Positions 1-11,200 of a DNA stretch of 64,000 nt are shown piece by piece; the stretch's first letter is position 1, and every line of letters starts with the position of its first letter. Where the stretch lies: positions 4,921,001-4,985,000 of the forward strand of contig OX335652.1 in assembly GCA_946894095.1 (NCBI GenBank). Reading direction: 5' to 3'. The notes under the pieces are model-generated. The model ran no database searches and was not told the origin of the DNA. It saw only the letters and a program-made list of their open reading frames with translations. The stretch comes from Incurvaria masculella. Taxonomy: Eukaryota; Arthropoda; Insecta; Lepidoptera; Incurvariidae. The position numbers and the translations under genes are program-made.

Positions 1-71
1 TGTTGGGGTAATACCATGACAGAAAGTGTGGTATTAGCCATCCATGTCCAGTCACATAAAAAAAAAAGAAC
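1..71 (+). repeat. SINE 3' end fragment
   Basis: This is the last part of the tRNA-derived SINE that recurs through the window: it carries the 'GTGGTATTAGCCATCCATGT' module and ends in an A-run. The same 3' end occurs at 6800-6864, 27340-27370, 28740-28786 and 57160-57206. The head lies outside the window or was lost by 5' truncation. Confidence 0.75.
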
Positions 72-378
72 AAATGGTATAGAAGTTTTAACTCATCTTT
101 CACATGAGCTTGCTTGTAGTTTCGTGTACACATGCATTCAGCTTAAGCGTTTGTAGTAGATTTGTTCGAGTTATGCCCAAGGCAAGCGTGTACATCTAAG
201 TCGCCGCAACTACTAACAAGCAGGGCTCATGTAATGAGTTAAAACTAATATACATAGCTCATAAAATTTTACTTGGATTACAAAATACCTATTACAGTGG
301 CTTTACTTTCCTTGGTCAAAATATTCAAATAACATGTAAGTATTCGAAGATTAATTATTTACTATCTAAGTATAAAAC

Positions 379-557
379 GATTAGGCTGAGATAAATAGTC
401 ATAACAGAAACTAAGACTAACGAAAAGTACTACTTAGTGACGTCACTTTGCATTACTTTGAGATTTCGCCCATACAAAATGTGTCAATTTGACTTCACAA
501 AGTACTACTTTTCATTAGTATTAGTTTCTGTTACGACTATTTATTTCAGCCTTAGAT
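379..557. repeat. Small palindromic MITE
   Basis: The left arm (379-434) and right arm (500-557) are near-perfect reverse complements of about 55 bp, sharing TTAGGCTGA, ATAAATAGTC and AACAGAAACTAA blocks. Its core holds a TGACGTCA octamer. On the minus strand the right arm contains an AATAAA hexamer (plus-strand TTTATT at 540-545), about 170 bp beyond the stop codon of the HIG1-domain gene, so it could supply that gene's polyadenylation signal; this is inference. Confidence 0.8.
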
Positions 558-716
558 TAAACAAAAACTGTAACCAAAAGTGTCCTGTGTGTAGCATTCT
601 CCAGTAATTTAATTCCTTAACTTATAAGGAAATGCTACATGGTTCTCGAAATTTGATTTTACAAACTGAAGGAATTTCTAAAATCAATGCAAATCTGGTG
701 TGTAGGATCTAAAGCA

Positions 717-886
717 CTACTTGTCCAAGGCCCCTTTGGCAGTGATCATGACCCCGGCGATGAGAGCGACAACGGTGAAGCCTTGTGCGGCAATGCGAGC
801 CCTCATCATCTTCTGCGAGAGTTGCTTCTTGCCGTGACGGAAGCTCCAAAGACCAACTGAGAGCGCTGTGACGGTCGCAAGGCAAC
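717..886 (-). CDS. HIGD2A: HIGD2A-like exon 2 (terminal)
   Basis: Begins GT-TGC-CTT after a TTGCAG acceptor and ends with TAG at 717-719. It codes both membrane segments and the conserved QGFTV loop. The open frame continues upstream of 886 to a Met at 968, but that stretch is intron. Confidence 0.93.
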
Positions 887-2036
887 CTGCAACATATTGT
901 AGGCACTGGTTTATATTTGTTACTGCCAACATTGTTAATATTTTTTTATTTATTCTTATTTGTACCAATTTCGGTAAGCACTTACAGCAGATCAGTAACA
1001 GATTTTATAAAGTTTAATTAAGGTTGACCAAAAATATTTTACTTCCTAATTTAAACAAAGATTTATTAAAGTTCAAATGCACCCGTTAGCATATTTTGAG
1101 TGGCATAGTTGTAAAATAAGTATTTTTTTTATAAATATGATATGTATATGTAGAATCGATAGGGAAGCAAGGACGCGTTAATTTAATAAATAATTTACTT
1201 CAACAGCAAACAAGCCTTCCACGGGTGGGACTATAGAAGAATTATAAATTATGGCCGATGCTGAATTGGTAGATGCAATACCAGCAAAAGGTATGTTTGC
1301 TGATTCAAGGCAGTCTTGCAGTATTTTTCATAAAGTAGTTCTTTTTACAGCTTCATTTATAAGAATATGTATCCTTGTACATAAATTATCACATTCGTTT
1401 ATAGGCTTAGCCGGAAAAAATTATGCTAAGCCTACATGTATAGTTTTTTTTTTAAATGACCTTGTGGATTAGACAATTAAAAGTAATATGATCACTAAGG
1501 GCCTGATCAGATGGGGCTCGTAGCCCTAACTAGTTGTAGGGTCGGGTTGTTTATTATTATGGCACTGGGAGCGTCGGGTGTGCGCCCACTGTCCGCTTTG
1601 ACCCCCAACAATGAGGTCGGACTCGCAGGGCTATGTGGTTAGCTGCAGGACCCGACAACGTCCGTTGTCTGTCAAGCAAGTCACGTGCGGTCTCACTCAA
1701 CGCGCTTCCCTTACGTCTATAGTCCTGGTGGGCTAAAAAGAGAACGAGGCGCCGATCCGTACACCGTCCGCTCTATAGGACATTGTGGAGGTCTCCTTGG
1801 ACCGAATTATTTTGAGGTTCCTAGATATTCCCGACGGGTAGTATCTATTATTGTTGGTACAAACCCAGTGGCACAAAAGGATTGGCTTCAATTTTGCGCA
1901 TTAATTTGTCGCGAGCGGTCTCCCCGCCATAGTGTGCGGTACCCATGTCTGCACGCAGCGCAACCCAGTCGAACCCGTCGCCTTCACTAGAACCACCTCC
2001 CGCTGGCGTTTCTGAAGTTTTGCTAGGAATCGACAT
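717..2036 (-). CDS. HIGD2A: HIG1 domain family protein, HIGD2A-like (2 exons)
   Basis: Joining 2036-1865 to 886-717 gives an uninterrupted 113-residue protein. Exon 1 ends inside the family signature NPFVPLG and the next exon completes it as GCLAT, followed by a first hydrophobic segment, a basic loop (RHGKKQ), then MMRARIAAQGFTV and a second hydrophobic segment. This is the HIG1 domain of small inner-mitochondrial-membrane proteins that support assembly and stability of cytochrome c oxidase and respiratory supercomplexes. GCLAT, the SF.RG loop and MMR.RIAAQGFTV favour HIGD2A over HIGD1. The intron starts GTTTGT and ends TTGCAG in minus-strand sense; the glycine codon is split 1+2. The first ATG at 2036 gives a usual-length N-terminus. 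The gene is head to head with the gene starting at 5215. The 978-bp intron carries a decayed foldback repeat. Confidence 0.94.
1139..1407 (+). repeat. Decayed foldback element with tRNA-like core
   Basis: This lies in the intron of the HIGD2A-like gene. It keeps the order seen in the better copy at 24405-24870: an outer arm with GAAGCAAGGAC, then GAATTATAAATTATGG, a tRNA-like segment (GAATTGGTAGATGCAATACC), and AAGTAGTTCTTTTTAC. Its B-box part is mutated (TGATTCAAGGCAGTC). The small ATG-started frame at 1251-1472 is part of this repeat and is not a gene. Confidence 0.7.
1865..2036 (-). CDS. HIGD2A: HIGD2A-like exon 1 (initiator)
   Basis: Starts at ATG 2036 and reads through MSIPSKTSETP, a hydrophilic N-terminus, and ends within NPFVPLG at the first base of the glycine codon. 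The donor GTTTGT begins at 1864. The frame runs on into the intron as a spurious LYQQ tail. Confidence 0.92.
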
Positions 2037-5000
2037 TGCGTAACATACAATATTTAACTTTATTCAAGAATAGAATGTCCGATAACGGATTAACACACTG
2101 AAAAATCAGAAAACTTTATGATAATTTGTTTCAGTCGGTCCCACAGAATAAAATTTATTTACTTGATTGCTCCGTCTAAATTTTGAATGATTCTATGAGC
2201 GCGTCAAAATTAGAAATCAACATATCCGTTGCTTATTTCGGAAGTCCGCGGAGCTGTTGCCAAACGGCTCGGTCGCCACGCGAACCGAAGGGCAAGCACG
2301 GAAATATTTCTATTTGCTGCGACGCGCAGTATACGATCGCAGAACCGTCAAAACTGGAACGTACACCCAAATCTAATTCAATTTGAGTTTTTTTTTCGCT
2401 TAAGTTTTCAGAAAAAATCGGTGGCAACGGAGATTCAATAATAATACCATATCACCAAAGACAGCACGAGACGCCTCGTACAATGACGGCTAATCGCCCA
2501 TCACCATATTGTAATTCTATGCCCATTATATGAAATTGAATTTCACTTAACATATTTTCCTCAAAGTTAGCTTGCCAGGCGTCAGACCACAAATAATCCC
2601 TCGAAACAGATAGCCCATACAAACTTTGCGATGTCCTTTTGACTGGATTAGGCTTTAATCACACGTTGACGGTAATGTTGACGTGTATGACCGTACGTGC
2701 AACCGGGCCTAACTCACGTTAGTTAAAATGCGTATATAACTTGAACAAAATTATAACTCAGTCTTAGACATTGTTGTACGCTATCACCCACAACGTATGA
2801 ATTGACTCAAAATGTTGCAACGTTTTGGTTGCTCGGACTGTCTGTCGTCTAGAAGTCGTATTCACAGAGAACCTATCAAAACTTAGTACATACGAGATTA
2901 GCACCGGACCAACCGGCTTAGTCCGACCACTCTGAATACGGCTGTAGTATTTTCAAATGTATTGTAGTAATAGAGCACGTGAGAAATTCAACAAAATCGC
3001 GACATAACGCATCATTTGTAGTAATAATAGTATAGTGTAACTATTCCGAGGATAAGAAGTGGCATAAAAATAGTAAGACAATTGTGGACAAGTTTGTAGT
3101 TGCATTCAAAAGTCTCATTCCAACGCGATTGCTATGAAGCGCTCGCATCGTGCGGAGGTGAAGCGAGAGGAGTAGTGAGCACCGCCCGCGCGCATTGCAG
3201 CAGGACACCCCGCCTGAAAACCGGTCAACGGAGGAAGGGGCACGCCATTTGTGCAAAACAAACAAGACCGTAGGATGCTACTGGACTTACGAGTAAAAAA
3301 GACTGTATGGTTCGAAAACCTTGCCGTTTAAAATGGACAAACATGACAAAAAACAATATAACCCTAATGGCTGCCATTTCCGGTTTAAGCTGTGTGTCAG
3401 TCAGTCACTGTCACTTCAGTATCTTTGATTGGTGTGGACTTTTGTTGGAGAGCGGAGCTACAATGTTATCAAAAACTCTTTGTTCTTCATCTTTCTCAAA
3501 AAATGTGAGTTCATCTTTATTTGTATGCATATATAACCCTCACACGTATTATTTACTAGCAAAGCAACCTTCACTAGCAACCTTGAAAAAGACTTCAATC
3601 ATTATAAGCTGATGAATACATTCGTCCCATTTTGTCAAGCAGAAAATCCTGAATGCTGCATACATTTGACATGTTCCAAAGAACATACCCATGAGTCGAT
3701 AGCATTATTTTATTTCTAAACGATAATGCGAACGCTAAAAGGGAAAGTAGGTAGAAATGCCATTTCGGTTTCCAGGACAAACCCACCTAAAAATACCTAC
3801 TAAATACCCTAAATATATGCATTTCTGTAGAAGGGGTTTCCAAATTGCATTCACTTAAAAAATTGCCGAACTCCTTTATTGTTCACACTTCCTTCACCTC
3901 TCATGCACCCAGCTAGTTGATAAAAATGTGTCAGTTTGAAAAAATCCCTTTCCCAGTAATTCTTCATTACTCTGGTTACTGAAATTAGTAAAATAGTGGA
4001 ACCCCTAAAAGTCTTTACATTTGACACATGTAGGTACTTTATTTTCCGCTTCCATGTCCTGTGGACTCTCGCCTACCCCCTTTGTATGTACATTGGTCAC
4101 TAGTAAAAATGCTATAGAACATTTGAAAAACAATGAATCTATTTGCATTATGAAGGTGTTAGTTTATAAGTTTCTGTGTTAGTTCTATGTTCCTCACTCT
4201 ATATATACTAAGGGGTTTCCAAGTCAATGACCTTATATATGTATATTTAAAGAAAAAAAAACCTGTCAAACACCATAAAGCAAACCTTTCACTCTATGTA
4301 GCAGTATAAATGGGTATACCCATAACTAATCATTTTCCTGTAGTCTCAAGCATTCCTTTCCTCCGCCCATAATCAATGCCACCTAATGACAAAATGTGCC
4401 AGATTTTACATACATTGTTTGAATGCATTACCTGCGTTGCAGACTTTACCTGCAAAGATTGAACATTCAAACATCATGCTGTCATTAACCAAGTCTTATT
4501 TGGCATCAGAGGCTAGATCCAGTCCTAGGTTGACTTAAGTAAATATACTTTTTGTCCCAAGCAAATCGGATGGAAAGTCCACAACATGGACTCTCACTGA
4601 GTTAAACGTACAACGATGTGTGTGCCTCAGTAAATTTTTACCAGAAATAATTTATTTTCTGTGGCGGTAGTGAAAACGAATGACTAACAAGTGGTAATTA
4701 AAACCTGACCTTACAACAATTTTCTTACTCAACTTTGGTCTGAGACATCATTCAGTTATGTATTACTTTCAAATAATTAGTGCTTCTAATGACTTCCACA
4801 TTTTTTTCTTGCAGATGCTGTCATTCAACCTTATGATTTTCACTTTTAAAGTGGAGCGGGTGTCCTGAGCAGAGAGCTCTTTAAATTTCACTTCAGTTTT
4901 ATTTTTCACCTACTTATAAATCCCATTGCATAATATCCTGCCGATAATTGTTGAGTCTGTATTTCACCGTATCCAACCTTATCGACTTCTTGGAGATAAA

Positions 5001-5214
5001 TAGTACCTGTTATCACTAGTTATTGTACTGAACAAAATCATTCTTTAGTTAGTAGTTGACATCATTACTTCGCTTTTAGCACATATCCGTAAGAATTCAG
5101 CAAATGAAATTGGAACATTTTTCAAGTTCAACTCAGTGTTTCAAAACAAAAGAGACCAAATTGATATCGTTCAGTTAACGTTTGTGCACTCCTCTGGCGA
5201 GTTTTGAACTGAAG
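2037..5214. other. Intergenic region between divergent genes
   Basis: This lies between the HIGD2A-like start (minus) and the first exon at 5215 (plus), so both promoters of the divergent pair may lie here. I see no ORF with recognisable homology; frames at 2183-2441, 3041-3265 and 3307-3612 have no family motif. A GC-richer patch at 3120-3250 could be promoter-associated. A segment at 4430-4560 matches, inverted, the sequence at 24855-24965 (shared blocks TTTGGCATCAGA and AGATTGAACATTCAAAC), so at least that part is repeat. Confidence 0.5.
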
Positions 5215-5297
5215 ATGGCATCTTCTGGTGACCCGGAGCTGAAAGGAGGATTCTCAATCTCCCAGTGGGTGAAGGCAAAGCCATCGGACGCTAGACG
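5215..5297 (+). CDS. Alternative first exon A
   Basis: ATG followed by 27 codons and two bases (CG), then donor GTAAGT. It encodes MASSGDPELKGGFSISQWVK plus a short basic tail (AKPSDAR). Joined to the exon at 38370 the split codon is CGC (Arg). Upstream bases AAG before the ATG fit an insect start context. The intron to the shared exons would be 33 kb. That it belongs to this gene rests on phase match and strand only. Confidence 0.65.
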
Positions 5298-8200
5298 GTA
5301 AGTGTTATACACACTAATCGATTCCCTTCCTGATTCTCTGTGACCAATTTTGTTGAAAATACCGAGTTGTTTTCAAAAAAGATTTTTATTTATAATTTTA
5401 ACGAAAATATTTAATGGTAACTACTTTACCATTTAACCTCAAATTAATCTAAACTGATGTTCTAAGTTTATTCCTTTTCAACTTAAACCCTCTTAAGGGA
5501 TCTTGAAAATAATATTTCAGGGTAAGTACCTACCTAGATTTTTCTAGAAATATTTAGCCCATAAACACCAAAGTATTATAAGTATAAAGTATAGTATAAT
5601 AAGTAGAGTGAAGTAAGTAGTAGTAATAAATGTGTAGATGTTAAATCAGGAGGTAAAATTTGCTGCTATTGCAATCATATTTTTTCCTATCGAAATGCCA
5701 TCATGTTAACTAAAAAAAATCATTATTATTTTTTTTAGCCTACAGTATAGTAGTATGCAACATCTACGCATAACTCAGCTTGACACGTGTAATCTTGTAA
5801 CAAGCGGCGGTAAGTGAAAGGAATGGAAGGTTGATGTCTTGCTTATTTATTGCCTGCTCGTTTATTGAAAACCTTGATCTTCAAACAAGCGTTAATGTCA
5901 TTGTCTGAACATCTGGCATAAACTTATGACGTACATAATCTATAACTTATTGTCTTGTTTATAAGTATTTTTTAAACTCGACCCCTGTTACTAATAAAAC
6001 CAGTGATCCTCTGAATAGTTATACACACAATGTTTTGTGTGATCGTTTTGATTTTTTTGTTAACTTAATTTATATCCATGATATAAGCTCTTAAACATGT
6101 TGATACATGTACAGAGATAGTACAAGTACAGATATTAAAAAAATCTAAACGGGCGTAGCTCTCAGTTGATTTTTTTTTATGTACACCATTTCTGAAAAAC
6201 ATCTCTTAATTTGACTTAGGAAACAGGCATGAGCCATTGTATGGAACTCGATCACCTTGATATCCTCTTAATAGATGGCATATTTTCTGTCACATTGAAT
6301 CGATAACAACTGAGGTGATATACATACAAGTTTTGAGGGAAATATCCTGCTCCGCCGTTGTCTAACTGAAATGTGTCCATCCTCTACATAACTTGATATT
6401 GAAACATTATTTTGATAATATGATCTGTTTGATAATAGCCTAAGTTTTTAATTATTTATTCAAGTTAGACCTTAGTTGATGCGTTATCAAGTTGTGGTTA
6501 TGTACAATAATTGGAGTCAAATAAACGACAAAAGCATTTGTATAACTCGGGTATAGGAGTCGGATTCTAACTGCTACTAAATTCATCTATCACAGTTAGT
6601 GAACTGTTCAAAATCTATGTAAAACTGAACGCTTCCCTTATTTGGTGGCAAGTTTAAGCCCACCCGGGTCTGTACCATCCCATTGGATGAAAATATGGTC
6701 AAAATGGCAATAAAAAACTGTACACGTTTTTCATTCAGTTCAGTTCTCATAAAGGGGGGGTCCTCGTGTGGCACCTAATTCTTTCGGGAATGCGGTGTGT
6801 TGGGCTAATACCATGACAGTCGGTGTGGTATTAGCCATCCATGTCCAGTCACATAAAAAAAAAGCCGACCCATGGCGCCAATTCCATGTAATATGATATG
6901 AATGTAAGTATAATTTTATGTATTTAATGAGTTTCAGCGACATCTACTTTTGAAGCATTATGATTTTGAAAATAATCTGAAAAAGTTTTTGGTCGTGACA
7001 TCCATCGGAAGCAGGTCCTTCGACCTTTGGATTACATGCCCACTGCTCTAACCAACTGAACTATCCTATACTAAGGCATTTTGAATGCAATGATTGAGAT
7101 ATCAATCTTATTGCTGTCGTCACCAAAGTTGATTTTGGTTTCGAACACTAGGAGTTTAATTTAATGGATACAACATTAACATTATCGCATTAATTTGAGT
7201 TTCAGCGACATCTACATTTGAATCATAATTGTGATCATTTTTAGGGTTCCGTACCCAAAGGGTGCCAACGGAACCCTATTACTAAGCCTCTGCTGTCCGT
7301 CCGTCCGTCCGTCCATCCATCCGTCTGTCCGCCTGTTACAGGGCTGTATCTCAGTAACTGTAACAGATAGACAGCTAAAATTTTCACAGAGTGTGTATTT
7401 ATTTTGCCGTTATAACAACAAAAAGGTGATTTTTTCATAATATTGTTTTTACGATGGTACGGAACCCTTCGTGTGCGAGTCCGACTCGCACTTGGCCGGT
7501 TTTTTCAAATAATCTGATTACAATGCTTCAAATGTATATGTCACTAACTAAAATTTATGTAAGTATAGTAATATATAATATATAATATTTACGGCTGGAC
7601 CCGAACCACCAATAAAGAATCCCTTTAAAAAGAACTACTGTACGGCTGGATGCGAACCAGCAGTAAAGAATCTCTGTAAAAAGAACTACTTTACGGCTGG
7701 ACCCGAACCTGCAATAAAGAATCCCTGTAAAAAGAACTACTGTATGGCTGGATGCGAACCAGCAGTAAAGAATCTCTGTAAAAAGAACTACTTTACGGCT
7801 GGACCCGAACCTGCAATAAAGAATCCCTGTAAAAAGAACTACTGTACGGCTGGATGCGAACCAGCAGTAAAGAATCTCTGTAAAAATAACTACTTTACGG
7901 CTGGACCCGAACCTGCAATAAAGAATCCCTGTAAAAAGAACTACTGTACGGCTGGATGCGAACCAGCAGTAAAGAATCTCTGTAAAAAGAACTACTTTAC
8001 GGCTGGACCCGAACCTGCAATAAAGAATCCCTGTAAAAAGAACTACTTTACGGCTGGATGCGAACCAGCAGTAAAGAATCTCTGTAAAAAGAACTACTTT
8101 ACGGCTGGACCCAAACCTGCAATAAAGAATCTCTGTAAAAAGAACTACTTTACGGCTGGACCCGAACCAGCAATAAAGAATGCCTGTAAAAAGAACTACT

Positions 8201-11200
8201 TTACGGCTGGACGTGAACCAGCAATAAAGAATCCCTGTAAAAAGAACTACTTTTAGGCTGAACCCGAACCAGCAATAAAGAATCCCTTTAATAAGAACTA
8301 CTTTACGGCTGGACTCGAACCAGCAATAAAGAATCCCTGTAAAAAGAACTACTTTACAGCTGGACGCGAACCAGCAATATAGAATCCCTGTAAAAAGAAC
8401 TACTTTTAGGCTTGACCCGAACCAGCAAAACATAACATTTGCGGGTATTGCGTCTAACCAATTTCGCCTTGCTTCTTGGTACTTGGTATTTACATTCATA
8501 TCACATTTTCTTGAAATAAGCTACGTACATGCTTAGTACGAAAAAGTATATTTACTCCACATAATATGTCACAGTTCATTAAAATGATCTGTCGTAGAAA
8601 ATGCCAAGGCTCACACAGATGCAGTGCTCTGTATGTTTATTTACTTTGTATTATTGCATGCATTGCTATGCATGCGGAAACGCATAACGATACTGCATTA
8701 CATATGCACTTAGAATAACTCAAGACTGACACAGCCAATTGATGGATGTAGCCAAAAATAAAATCATGCAGAATCTACTGAAATTTGTTTCTGCTGTTCG
8801 TGATACCTAGTTTTATTTTTATGCGATCTGACATGGATGGCTAATACCACACAACTACTGTTATGATATTAGCCCAATACACCACATTCCCGAAGGAATT
8901 AGGTGCCAAGCCAGGACCTTCCCTTTATGAGCACGGCTACATTGAACTGGATGGAAAACACGGACAATTTTTCATTGCCGCTTCGACCATCTTTTCATCC
9001 AATGCGATGGTACCAACCCGGGCGGGCTTAAACCCTACCACCTAGTAGGGGAAGGGGACCTACAGTTTTACATGGATTCCGAACCATGGAGCAGCTTGCA
9101 TTCGTGACGAAATGCACTTATCGAACTCTGAAAGAGAAAGACAGTGGTGCAAGTTGGTATTGAACCCGGGCCTCTGGTACGCTAGGCCAGTCCCCGCGCC
9201 ACTAGGCTACGAGCCGCTCAAATATTTTTGAGCGGATCGGTATTATTGTTGTAAATCTAAAAGAGTGCAGAGGGCAAATAAATAGAAGGCCAGAGTACAC
9301 AGTGTAAACAGAGTTGTCACTACATGCTTTAGAACCATATCAGAACCCATGAAAAACTTCTCACAATTAAAATATATTTTATTATCTAATTGCGTCACTA
9401 TAAATCAGGACAGATCTGTATATCAGCGTGACAAGCTATGACCATTATTTTTCCACTATAAATTAATGCATTTATTCAATATAATAGCATTTTATATTAT
9501 TCATCACCATACATAAAATGTTGCCTGACATTTGGAATCTTTATCTGGGGCCGCCGTCGCACTCTTGTGATAGGTCTGCATGATAGCGAAAATGTCCCTT
9601 TATCAGGTCATATCACATATTACGCTATGGCTAAAAATATCCACATCTTTGATTACGTGCTTATACTTTTGATTTTGCAAATGTCACAAATGACATAATT
9701 TGTTTATATGTAACAGTGTTAGATTTTATAACAAATTACCCAAAGAGGCCAGGGATTTAAGTGAAAAAATGTTTAAGGCTAAGATTAAGAAATTCTTAAC
9801 ACAAAAGGCTTATTATAGTGTTAAAGAGGCCCGTAGTTGATAAATTTGAATTTCCTGAGATTTTGACCACATGCTGACTGGGTACCAAACGTATCCTAAT
9901 ATAACACTCGATGTATCCATATATTTTTTATGATAAATACTACGTGTAGTATGAAATTACTAACAAAATAATAATAATATTTATTTGATACAATTTCGTA
10001 TCCATAATGACGAGGGCTCTGTACACCCGAACTGTATTAAAGCATTATTTAAGGTGGCCCATCCCGCTCATCTCCCCATACAAAAAGGGAAAGAAATTCA
10101 CGCCCATATTTCTTGTCAGAGATCCAAAATTTTGCTCAAAATAGCTTTATTTGATCGAACTAGATGTCTGATGACCGTTGGCATTGTAAAATTGTATTTG
10201 GTTTCTAAGTTATAAGGTCCGAAAGTTCGAATATTTCGCGCGTTTTATACAATAACTTTGGAGGTGGATTACGCAATGATAAAGTAAGAATATCTTAAAA
10301 AGATTAGTCGTCAGACATAGCCTATTTAATCAAGATGTATAATCTATTTGGTTTTTGTTAGATTTTTGACTACAGCAGTCGTGGTTTACTTTTAGCTATA
10401 AGACGTTTTGAAATTAGAATTTTCGTTAATCTTACTAAATCATACACTATGCACATTGTCTTTTTTGTTGGACATGTTGCATCTTCCTCATCACGGAGCC
10501 TGTCTTATTCTTTGAAACAGAGAAGGTCCCAGAGCGCAACAGCACGGTTTTGTACCGTGCCCGCGAATGAGTTAGGCCCGCCGGGTTGGGCCACCTTAAC
10601 TGTAGGTGTTGGTCAGAATCTCTTTCAGGAATCTTATTCGTATATGGTTGCTCTCAAACCATTGTACTCTTTATTTTCTGTAGGTGGTAGCATTTAAAGT
10701 GTAATATTATATAGTTTTTTTTTAGCTGTAAGATAATAATGTATTTTGTATTTTGACTCTTTGTTTACAGGTCACTGTAGTAGTTCATGACAGAAATAAT
10801 CGTATTAAAACTAAATCGTACAGAGCTTTCACAACTTTTTCATGTTGCCACTGGAGTAGTGCATCGCTTTAAGGTCCCTACTTGCGGCGACGCTGGGTTC
10901 GGGTCTCCTATTTCCCTAAAATATGGTTGATAGAGGCGATGGCTGTGCCTGGCGTGATGCTCGTGAACGGGTGCTGTTTGTGGGGACTGGCTTGCTCCAA
11001 TTGGCAACATTCTAGATGGCGGGCATGGTCATTACTAATATACTGATATTTGTCATGAACTGTTGCATATGACATGAATTGCTGAATATGAATGAATTTT
11101 GTAAATTTAGACTAAGTGGACGTTGAAAAAAAAAACCAGCGGAGTTTCTTTCCAGTTCTTCTTCGCTGGGATTTCCCCGAACTGGCTAATGATAAAATAT

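Noticed and set aside
1251..1472. 73-residue plus-strand ORF
   Set aside because: It lies in a decayed foldback repeat inside the HIGD2A-like intron.
7593..8440. Possible CRISPR array
   Set aside because: Units are contiguous and near identical over all 51 bp; there are no unique spacers, no cas genes, and the DNA is eukaryotic.
7555..8499. 314-residue minus-strand and 170-residue plus-strand ORFs
   Set aside because: Both are produced by a 51-bp tandem repeat whose length is a multiple of 3; no family motif, and the unit is a repeat elsewhere.
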